From: Anaeromyces robustus
Lineage: Eukaryota; Neocallimastigomycota; Neocallimastigomycetes; Neocallimastigales; Neocallimastigaceae
Direction: 5' to 3'
Length of the DNA: 56,503 nucleotides
NCBI GenBank assembly: GCA_002104895.1
Contig: MCFG01000421.1
Span: 1-56,503, forward strand
Of this stretch, positions 43,653 to 56,503 are shown one piece after another. Made by a program: the position numbers and the translations under genes. Within the stretch, counting starts at the first letter, position 1, and every line of letters starts with the position of its first letter. The notes under the pieces were generated by a model. That model saw nothing but the letters and a program-made list of their open reading frames with translations, was not told where the DNA came from and made no database searches.

Positions 43653-43724
43653 ATGGCTTATGATAATATAGATTATTTTTCATCTTGGGGAGATTATAAT
43701 ATTGAATTATTCCCAATAAGTTGA
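43653..43724 (+). other. Short open frame, 23 codons, doubtful
   Basis: It starts MAYDNIDYFSSWGDYN and ends in TGA, in an island of mixed composition within A/T-rich DNA. It could be a micropeptide, a first exon whose donor I cannot identify, or a gene relic. Confidence 0.25.
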
Positions 43725-44208
43725 AACTTTAAAATATAATAATTTGATTTTAATATATTAAAAATTAATTATATATTTTTACTTTTAGTTAAATGACTAA
43801 TAAAATTTGATCGTAATATAATAAAAATTAAAAATTATTATAAAATTTGATCGTAATATAATAAAAATTAAAAATTATTAAAGTATATAATAATAAAAGT
43901 AATTATAATTTATAATATGTTCTACTTTAAACAAAAAATAGATAAAGTTAACATTATTTTTTACAAGCTCATTTTTTGATTTCGTTTATTTTCAATTTTA
44001 GTTTTAAAAAACTCCCATACTGTATATATTTTAATATAAACTTTATGTATAATAAAATTCATATTCTCTATATGTATAAAAATGAAATATATTATTAATT
44101 TTTCTAGTAAATACAATAAGTAAGAAAAAAATCAATACATAAAAGATCATTCATCATTTTATAAAATAAAATAAAAAAAAGTTTTATTTATATTATAGTT
44201 TTCTTTCT

Positions 44209-44256
44209 TTATTAAATGTTATCATTTTTATAAATAAAAATGATAACATTTAATAA
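44209..44256. repeat. Perfect inverted repeat, 22-bp arms, 4-base loop
   Basis: The left arm (44209-44230, containing AAATGTTATCATTTTTA) is exactly complementary to the right arm (44235-44256) around a TAAA loop. Confidence 0.85.
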
Positions 44257-46134
44257 TGGAAAAAAAAACTTCATTATTATTTAAAATAAATAATAAATCG
44301 AAACTTTCAGAAAAAAATTAAATAAAATATAGAACAAATTTAATATAATTTTTAGAAATATATTAATAATAAATTATTAATATACATCTAATATTAAATT
44401 ATGAAATAAATATGTATTATATTTTTCTCAAATATTAATTTGAATATTTTATTTAAAGTTTCATTAATATTTCTTTCTTTATTAATTATTATAAATAGAA
44501 TACTAATTAATAAAATGTTAAGCAATAATTATTGATATTATCAAAAACTGTTAAAACTTAATATATAATTAAAATAAAATAGTTTAATTTTTATATTATT
44601 TATACATTGATCTATATATTTATTCATATTTATTCATTTATTCATTTATTCATTTTAAATTATCATATTATATATCAATAAATATATATATAAATAAATA
44701 AGTAATTACAATGATTATTGTATTGAAAAAATAATAATAATAATAAAAGTTATATATCATATATATATATTTAAATATATTTATATATATATAATTTATA
44801 TAAAGAAGTAAAAACAATAGAAACAGAAAAATATATATTTTATAATGATAAAAAAATAAAATATATTATACATATAAAAATTTTTATTTGTATAATTAGT
44901 TTTTGTAATTAACATATTTTATAAAAGTTTTTCCCATTTACAATAATACCTTATAAATACGTCATAGTTTTTTTAAAACATTATTTCATATTATAAATAT
45001 ATATATATATATTTATATATAATTTATTATTTTCATTTATAATAAATTTTCCTCCAAATTTAAAAAATTTATACGAAAATAATTTAATATATTAAATTTA
45101 TTTATATATTATTAATAGTTATATTAAACACTTTAAAAATGCTATATTTATAACTGTAACATAATTTAAAAAAATAATGTAAAATATAATATACTAATTT
45201 TATTTAGTATTAAATTTTATAAAAACATATAAAAAAAGATTTATTATAAAAGTTATTATTATATAAGCCACATTAATTATTTTATATTATTATAATATTT
45301 TTTTTTTAATATTAATTTTATTTATAATTTATAAAACAAAAAATTAAAAAATTGGTAATAAAAAAAAAAAAAGAAATTAAATATTGGATATTAGTTTTCT
45401 ATTAATTAAAAAGAAAAAAAAATAAAAAATAAAAAATAAAAAAAAAAATAAAAAATAAGGAAAAAAAAGGAAAAAAAAACACATTATCAAATCAATTTTT
45501 TGTCTTTGATATAAAAGACAATAAATCAACATTGGGCTAATTTAATTATATTAAAGTATACTTTATTTATATTTATTTTATATATTATATATTACATTAT
45601 TTATTATATAAGTATATAATTAAATATAATAATATATTAATATTTTAATGAATCAAAAAAAAAAAAAAAAAAAAAAAAATTAAAAAAATAATAATAATAA
45701 TAACAATTACAAATAATATTTTTATATTATTATTTATCAATTATTGTTATTATATTATATTATTATTAATATTTTGTTAAATTAGAGTAAAATAAAAAAA
45801 AGTATTAGTGAGTATTAATTTAATTAAGATATTTGAAATGAATAATTAATGAGTATAATATATTAATAGTATATGTATATAATATTAATACATATTAATA
45901 TTAATATAAGTATTTAATAATTATAAGAGTATTAATAATATTAGGTATTCATAAGTTTAATATATTTAGCAAAAAAATAGTATTGTATTATTATTAAAGT
46001 TAAAATCATAAATAATATCTATATATTATTATTCTTATCATTAATATAATATAATAATATAATTTTCTTTTTATATATTTATGGATTTTTTCGTTTTAAA
46101 AAAAAAAAAAAATTATTCTATCAATAATATAAAA

Positions 46135-50259
<4,125 letters not shown>

Positions 50260-51017
50260 AATTATAATTATATTTATATTTTATTATATATTTTATTATA
50301 TTTATATATCAAATATTTCTTTATAAATGAGTTTATATGAATTCTATTTGATTACAAATTTTTTTTTTTTTTTTACTAATAAAATCTAAATATAAAAGAA
50401 ATATTAAATGGAAAAGGAAATGATAAAATACGAAAAAGAAAAAGAAATGAAAAAGAAAACTAATTCAAAAAAAAAATTAATAAAATAAAATAAAAAATAT
50501 AAAAATAAAACAAAATAAAATAAAACTTATTATATATTTTTTATTATAAAAAATGAATTCTAATAAATTTTAAAAAATTTATATATAATCTCCTATTCTT
50601 CTATCCTTTTTTTTTAAAAAAAAAAAAAATACATATAATAATTATCTATTATATTTTTTTGATTCCTATAATAAGTTTTTACTTTATAATGTATTATATA
50701 AATGTTCAAATAAATTTAATTGAAATAAATTCCATTAAAAATTTATTTAAAATAAATAATTTAAAATAAAATTCATCCAATTTTAAATTTATTTTAAATT
50801 TTTAAAAAAAAAATATAGAAAAACTATTATTTATTATTATATCATATTATATATTAAAAAAAATATAGAAAAACTATTATTTATTATTTTATTATTATAT
50901 CATATTATATATTAAAAAAAATATTAAAAATAAAACATTAAACATTTCCTATGATTTATATAGAGATATTTTCGCTTATATTTATATATATATATATATA
51001 TTTATTTATTTATTAAT

Positions 51018-51076
<59 letters not shown>

Positions 51077-51643
51077 TTTGTTTGTTTGTTTGTTTATTGT
51101 ATTTAACATTAGGGGCAGATAATGGCAATATTAATTAGTCTATTATATTGTTTTTTAATAAATAATAATTCAAACTAATAAAAATTATAAAATATTAATA
51201 AAATTAAAAAAATCTATAAACTACTTATAAAGAAAAAAACATAAATATATAACATCTTTTTATTCATATATTTTCATATTCTAAATAATGAAAAAAAAAA
51301 AGTAGTAATATCTATAATTTATATAATTAATTAAAGGATATTAATAATCGGAATAATGTAAAAAATATTAAAAAAATAATAACTTTGTTTTTTTTTTAAA
51401 GTTTGGTTTACATTAATAATGTATACATTAAAGCATTGTATACAATTTTATATTATGTAAATGAATTGTATGGTTACACAAAATCATTGTGACATTCTTT
51501 TTTGTTTCATTTTATTTTTTTAATATAATATATTAATATAAACAATTAATATATTATATTAATAAATATAAAAAATTATATATTTATTATCATTAATAAA
51601 TATATAATTTTTTATATTTATTTTTTATTATTATATATAATTT

Positions 51644-51656
51644 AGGAATATGTTTT
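51644..51656. repeat. Left target-site duplication of the retroinsert
   Basis: AGGAATATGTTTT, identical to 52132-52144. The first A could belong to the poly-A tract on the right side, so the length is 12 or 13 bp. Confidence 0.7.
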
Positions 51657-52100
51657 CCTTCTTGGTGGAAGAGTTAATCATTATAACTTGGGGAAAGAGG
51701 AGTGGAACAGTCTTTGTAAGGCGCAACTTAAACCTAGCACCTTTTCGGATGTTCCACTTTTGGTACGTACATCCGCACTTTTACTTAGAATTATGCCTAC
51801 TGTTAGTGGCCAGATCTGGTCTTTATTCAATAGGTATCCCAACAATCTAACCAAGAGCGTCGAAGCTGACAATTCAGTAGGACAAGACAGTAGGTCACAC
51901 GCATCTAATAATGATAATAACTTTCCAACTTGATTTAATTTAATAATATACACTATACCATATGAAGTAATTATAAATTATTACTATCTATTAAATAATA
52001 AATTATTATTCTTTATTAGATTAAGTTTTAATATGTACAATTACTTTATAACATGTACTTTTTAAATTAAATTTAAATAAAATTTTCATTATTTTATTGC

Positions 52101-52132
<32 letters not shown>
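51657..52132 (+). mobile_element. Poly-A-tailed retroinsert of unknown source
   Basis: The flanking direct repeat AGGAATATGTTTT occurs at 51644-51656 and again at 52132-52144, directly after a run of 31 A (52102-52132). An AATAAA at 52076-52081 lies 20 bases before the A run, the usual polyadenylation geometry. The body is 102/240 G+C at 51661-51900, in DNA that is otherwise mostly A/T. A plus-strand frame is open from before the insert to a TGA at 51931-51933 (containing LGKEEWNSLCKAQLKPSTF and SVEADNSVGQDSRSH), compatible with the C-terminal end of a reading frame in a 5'-truncated copy. I do not recognise the product. A LINE 3' end, a processed pseudogene or a non-coding RNA copy all remain possible. 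Confidence 0.75.
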
Positions 52133-52134
<2 letters not shown>

Positions 52135-52144
52135 AATATGTTTT
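52132..52144. repeat. Right target-site duplication of the retroinsert
   Basis: AGGAATATGTTTT immediately follows the 31-base A run and continues into a T run, as the left copy continues into the insert. Confidence 0.7.
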
Positions 52145-52506
52145 TTTTTTTTTTTTTTTTAATTATAATTTATTATTTTTATTTTAATTTATTATTACAA
52201 AAAAATATTACAATAATTTAAAACCAAAATAATACATTAAAAAAAAATGTCTTAGAATATAAATTTTATATCTTTAAATACATCTTAACTGTTTGAATAT
52301 AGTTTCTAAATATGAAAGATGGTTATAATAAAAAGTATTAGTTATATGTAATATTAATATTAATAAATGTTTGATAATAAATTATAATTATATATAATAA
52401 ATAACAGAAAATAAAGTAAAATATACCATATATAAAAATAGTATTTAATTATAGTATTTTTATTTGTAATACTTAAATATGAAGTAGTATAATTAAAATA
52501 ATATAT

Positions 52507-52781
52507 ATCATCACTAATCATTAAATCAATATAAATCATCACTAATCATTAAATCAATATAATATACAATGATTTAATTAGTAATAAATAAAATTTATTT
52601 TCATCTTTCTTTAATCAAGAAAGAATAAAAAAAAAAAAACTTGTATTCATTTTTCTTTGATCAAGGAATAAAAATACTTTATTTTAACTTTATTGTTGAT
52701 TAATTCACTGTGTTTTTTAAACATTGTTAATTCTTATTGTTGATTAATTCACTGTGTTTTTTTTAAAATATTGTTAATTCT
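52507..52781. repeat. Three adjacent small tandem duplications
   Basis: A 28-bp unit (ATCATCACTAATCATTAAAT and following) occurs twice at 52507-52562. A diverged pair (TCTTTAATCAAGAAAGAATA and TCTTTGATCAAGGAATA) lies at about 52600-52675. A 44-46-bp unit (TTGATTAATTCACTGTG and following) occurs twice at 52691-52781. Confidence 0.8.
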
Positions 52782-53966
52782 TAATTTTGAGTCATTCTTC
52801 TTATGTCAAATTTTTTTATATTAACAATTAAATTATATTAAAATAGAATTAATATAACAATTATATATAATATTATTAATCATATTATTAATAAATATTA
52901 CAATGTAATTATTATTATATAATAATTGCATAACATTATTCAACAATAATTAAAATTAAAAAAAAAAAATGTTTCTTTTTAATAATTTGTTATATATTTA
53001 TATATAATATTTTATTTATCTTCTTATTAAAAAGTGTCTTAATAAATTTTTTATTACGTTGATCCACGTGATCAAATATATTAAAAATATATAAAATAAA
53101 GTTTAAAATAATAATTGTATCAATAATAATAATTTCCTTATTGAAAGGTTTTTTATAAAAAAAAATAATTTACTAAACTTTAATTTTAATATTTAAACAA
53201 TAAAATAATTATTACAAAATTCATAAATAATATATTATTAGTAAAAAGTTTATTTATTAATATTTTTTATATTTATATTAATATATAAACATAATATTTC
53301 TTTTTATAATAATTAATTGGTTAATTAAATATTTTATAATATATTATATACTTATATTATATTATAAGAATAATATATTCATTATATTCATTTTATAATT
53401 TATTTTAATTAAATATTTTTTGAAAAATCCGTTTTTTGAACAATATAAAATAAAAGTTTCCGCTACATTGTACTTTTGTGTATAAAATATAAAGAATAAA
53501 ATTTTTTATAAATGATATATTTAATTTTAAATATTTATAAAATGCATGAATGCTTATTACTTTTTTTTTTTTTTTTTTTTTTATAGACTTATCATGTGAT
53601 TTTAATGCTTATTACTAAATAATTAATTTAATATATATTAAAATTAATGGTAAATGCTATACAATATAATATATATTTGACAAAATAAAAAAAAAAAAAA
53701 AAGAGTATATAAAGAGAAATTAACCGTAAAAAAATTTTTTTTTCTCATTTCCAAATTAAAAAAAAATTGTATATATATAGAGTTAGTTATACATAGATTA
53801 GTTTTTTATATACATATATATATTTTTATAAAATTTTTTTTATATATTGGAATAATTTATATATATATATATATTTTTTTTAGTTATTTATAAAATATAT
53901 TGAGTATATTGTAAATAATAAATAATAAAAAAAATTGTATATAAGAATTTCAATAAAAAGAATAAA

Positions 53967-55607
53967 ATGAAATTTTCAGTAACAAGTATAGGTTTAATTA
54001 TTGCTACACTTTATAAAACTGTTGTAGCTGATGTTCCATTAGTATATTCAAAAGAAAATACTGGTTCATCATGTAATCCACCACAATTACCAAATCCAGG
54101 ACAATGTCCAACTGTTCAAAAATTACCAGATCCATTTGAATGGTCAAATGGTAGTGGACGTGTTAAAACTTTAGCTGACTGGGAATGTAGACGTAATGAA
54201 ATTAAAGCTGAAATTGAAAATTATGAACTTGGTAAAAAACCAGCACCTCCACAAAATGTAAAAGCAACATATTCAGGAGGTACTTTAACTGTTGTTATTA
54301 ATGATAATAATGGATCAGCTACACTTACCTCTAAACTTAATGTTCCAAGTGGTAATGGTCCATTTCCAATTATTATTGGTATGAATAGTGGTACTGGTTC
54401 TCTTAGTGCTAGTCAATTTAGTGGTTTTATTCAAGTACCATTTAATCATGATCAATGTGCTAAATATTCAATGAATGGTCAAAAAGATACAAATGCACAA
54501 TTTTATAAAATGTACCCAAATTTAAAACAAGCTGGTGATTATATTGCTTGGTCATGGGGTGTTTCTCGTCTTATTGATGGTCTTGAACAAGTAAAGGATC
54601 AAATTCACGCTGATATATCACACATTGGTGTTACTGGTTGTTCTTATGCCGGTAAAATGGCTCTCTTTGCTGGTGCTTTAGATGAACGTGTTGCATTAAC
54701 CATTGCTCAAGAATCCGGAGGTGGTGGTATTAATTCATGGAGAGTTTCAGATACTATTGGTAATGTTGAAAAAATTGACAATACTAACTATTCATGGTTC
54801 ATGCAAGCTTTAAAGAATAATTTTGGTAATGGAAAAGCTACAAAATTACCATATGATCATCACGAATTAGTAGCTATGATCGCCCCACGTGCATTCTTTA
54901 CTTTAGGTAACCCAGATTATGAATGGTTAGGTGATAAATCAGGTTATACTTCTGCTATGGCTGCTTATGAAGTATGGAAAGCTATGGGTGTTGAAGATAG
55001 ATTTGGTTTCAATTTTGTTGGAGGACATACACATTGTAGTGCTGCTGGTTCTCAAGTTAATGATGTCAATAAATTTATTGACAGATTCCTTCGTGGAAAG
55101 AATACTAATACTTCTAATATGTTAAGTAGTACAGTTAATAGTGATTATAATAGTTGGATAAGTCAATGGAAAGGATATAAAATTGATACTTCTTCTGCAG
55201 GATCTACACCAGAAAATACAACTCCATCTCAAACTACTATTAATAATACTCAACCAGTTCCAACTTCAGGTACAGGTAATGGTAATGGTAATGGTAATGG
55301 TAATGGTAGTGGAACAGGTAATGGTAATGGAACAGGTAATAATACCTCAAATGGTTCATGTTGGTCACTTAAACTTGGATATAAATGCTGTAAGAAAAAC
55401 AATATGGTTGTTTTAACTGATACAGATGGTCAATGGGGTGTAGAAAATAATGAATGGTGTGGAATTGTACATAGTTCTTCATGTTGGTCTAAGAAACTTG
55501 GTTATAATTGTTGTACTGCAAAATGCCCAAAAGAATATTATATTGATAATGATGGAAGTTGGGGTGTTGAAAATAATAATTGGTGTGGTATTCTAAAATT
55601 CTGTTAA
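53967..55607 (+). CDS. Secreted CE15 glucuronoyl methylesterase with two C-terminal fungal dockerins
   Basis: A single-exon ORF of 546 residues. The signal peptide is [21 protein letters not shown]. The CE15 alpha/beta-hydrolase domain (about 36-405) carries Ser226 (GCSYAGK), Glu249 (AQESGGGG) and His356 (GGHTHCS). The flanking Cys225 and Cys357 match the conserved disulfide of StGE2, and Lys230 and Trp320 match its substrate-binding residues. CE15 enzymes cleave the ester between lignin alcohols and glucuronoxylan 4-O-methylglucuronate. A Gly-Asn-rich linker (about 435-463) leads to two dockerins (about 464-500 and 505-541), each with SCWS, a GYxCC core and WGVENNxWCGI. Such double dockerins attach enzymes to the cellulosome of anaerobic fungi. 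The residue after the nucleophile is Tyr where characterised fungal enzymes have Arg. Lack of introns and higher G+C are compatible with acquisition from bacteria, which I cannot test here. Confidence 0.92.
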   Translation: MKFSVTSIGLIIATLYKTVVADVPLVYSKENTGSSCNPPQLPNPGQCPTVQKLPDPFEWSNGSGRVKTLADWECRRNEIKAEIENYELGKKPAPPQNVKATYSGGTLTVVINDNNGSATLTSKLNVPSGNGPFPIIIGMNSGTGSLSASQFSGFIQVPFNHDQCAKYSMNGQKDTNAQFYKMYPNLKQAGDYIAWSWGVSRLIDGLEQVKDQIHADISHIGVTGCSYAGKMALFAGALDERVALTIAQESGGGGINSWRVSDTIGNVEKIDNTNYSWFMQALKNNFGNGKATKLPYDHHELVAMIAPRAFFTLGNPDYEWLGDKSGYTSAMAAYEVWKAMGVEDRFGFNFVGGHTHCSAAGSQVNDVNKFIDRFLRGKNTNTSNMLSSTVNSDYNSWISQWKGYKIDTSSAGSTPENTTPSQTTINNTQPVPTSGTGNGNGNGNGNGSGTGNGNGTGNNTSNGSCWSLKLGYKCCKKNNMVVLTDTDGQWGVENNEWCGIVHSSSCWSKKLGYNCCTAKCPKEYYIDNDGSWGVENNNWCGILKFC

Positions 55608-56503
55608 ATATAAAAGATGAACGGAAAGTTTTCTCGTCCAATATAAATTGGAATTATATAATTTTTTAACAAAAAATTTCTTTGCTTTTTATAGAGAACA
55701 TAAAATTATAAAAAAAAACACAAAAATATAATGTATGATAAATATATGATGTATATAAATTATTTATTTATTCAATAAAAACTTTTATAGATTTTTATAT
55801 CATATAAATTTTTAAATTTTACAGTTTATTTAAAAGCATATTTTTTAATATATATAATAAATAAAATAAAACATAAATAATTTTTTTTAATATTAATAAA
55901 GTATTACATTATATTATTATCCATTAATTATTTTTCATTCTTTATATATATATAATATATAATTTTTATTATTATCCATTAATTATTTTTCATTCTTTAT
56001 ATATATATAATATATAATTTTTATTATTATCCATTAATTATTTTTCATTCTTTATATATATATAATATAATTATTTATTTTTTTTTTTAGATTATTATAA
56101 ATAATTAATTTTGTTTATATATATTAGTTTGATTGAAAAAAAAAATATAATTATTTAATATAGTTTATATTGAAATAAATTCTATTTTTTTTTTTATATT
56201 TTCTATTTTATATTCATAATTTGTTTCTATTGTTATTTATTAATTTATATTCAATTTTAATTATTATTTATTTATCAAAAGGAGGATACATTCGATAATT
56301 AATAATAAGAATTATTTTTTAATTATTAAATATTTGATTTACTTAACCTTTAAAATAATAACATAGTCTTTGAAAAGATTATTTTATTAATAAATGTATT
56401 AATAAATATATTTATAAAAAATACTGAATAATAATAATTCAATATCAATAAAAAATAATTATTTTATTGATGAAATAACATTTGTTTATTTTTATACGCC
56501 AAT
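55608..56503. other. Downstream region of the esterase gene, A/T-rich
   Basis: It begins with a short 3' segment of mixed composition including a small hairpin (TCCAAT-ATAA-ATTGGA, 55637-55652), then A/T-rich DNA with a 55-bp tandem repeat (listed separately). No gene is seen up to the window end. Confidence 0.75.
55911..56070. repeat. 55-bp tandem repeat, about 2.9 copies
   Basis: The unit contains CCATTAATTATTTTTCATTC; its CC landmarks are at 55921, 55976 and 56031. The copies are almost identical, pointing to recent amplification. Confidence 0.92.

Larger units (their letters stand above)
40873..46134. other. Intergenic region of about 5.3 kb, A/T-rich
   Basis: No convincing gene. Items of note are a possible 23-codon open frame at 43653-43724 and a perfect 22-bp-arm hairpin at 44209-44256 (both listed separately). 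A short word AATCGAAA occurs about three times at 43558-43587. Elsewhere there are homopolymers and AT dinucleotide runs only. Confidence 0.7.
50260..53966. other. Divergent intergenic region with retroinsert and tandem duplications
   Basis: Between the starts of the zinc-finger gene (minus) and the esterase gene (plus). It contains a two-copy duplication of about 60 bp at 50811-50925, a TTTA array at 51000-51090, the retroinsert 51657-52132, and three small tandem duplications at 52507-52781. The last 250 bp before 53967 should hold the esterase promoter; TATATA-type runs are present but are not distinctive in this background. Confidence 0.75.

Noticed and set aside
51663-51674. A-box-like word (TGGTGGAAGAG) near the 5' end of the retroinsert, suggesting a tRNA-derived SINE
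   Set aside because: No acceptable B-box at a normal distance; the best candidate (GCGTCGAAGC near 51856) is about 190 bp away with three mismatches. The AATAAA also favours a Pol II transcript.
51681-51953. A 90-residue minus-strand frame in the retroinsert
   Set aside because: The poly-A tract and AATAAA indicate that the plus strand is the sense strand. The frame is kept open by composition and I see no family match.

Overview
The window looks like nuclear DNA of an anaerobic gut fungus (Neocallimastigomycota; genus not resolved). Intergenic DNA is extremely A/T-rich and full of homopolymers and TAAA/TTTA arrays. Proteins carry long Asn and Ser tracts, most genes have short AT-rich GT-AG introns, and the last gene is a secreted glucuronoyl esterase ending in two fungal-type dockerins, a module pair characteristic of the cellulosomes of these fungi. 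The organism is inferred from these traits, not from a marker gene.

Layout: 1-231, 3' end of an unidentified gene with a possible GPI tail (+). 3945-7113, MpaB/rubber-oxygenase-family protein, 2 exons (+). 10404-13907, RGP1-like Rab6/Ypt6 GEF subunit, 7 exons (+). 15741-18017, F-box protein, 2 exons (-). 20367-21360, UXT-type prefoldin-like protein, 5 exons (-), head to head with 21776-23276, XRCC2-like RecA paralogue, 2 exons (+). 24074-27804, kexin-type proprotein convertase, 9 exons (-). 32761-37222, GCK/STE20-type kinase with a CNH domain, 8 exons (+). 40561-40872, small Ser-rich ORF (-). 46135-50259, Crz1-like C2H2 zinc-finger factor with long repeated Ser-Pro arrays, 4 exons (-). 53967-55607, CE15 esterase with two dockerins, 1 exon (+). 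The exon joins were made by hand from GT-AG sites that keep the frame and restore family motifs; none is supported by transcripts.

The most unusual non-genic item is at 51645-52144. It is a 42% G+C insert ending in an AATAAA signal and a 31-base poly-A tract, bounded by a 12-13 bp direct repeat, which is the structure expected of a reverse-transcribed insertion. A second, much more A/T-rich relative lies at about 38143-38410. The insert's source is unknown.

Functionally the genes are mostly housekeeping (Golgi GTPase exchange, Golgi/late secretory proteolysis, recombination repair, chaperone-like, signalling), plus one plant cell-wall enzyme. Kexin and RGP1 both belong to the Golgi secretory route that the dockerin enzyme would use, but nothing suggests a functional cluster. 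Intergenic stretches hold microsatellites, homopolymers and a few inverted or tandem repeats. I found no tRNA, rRNA or CRISPR array.
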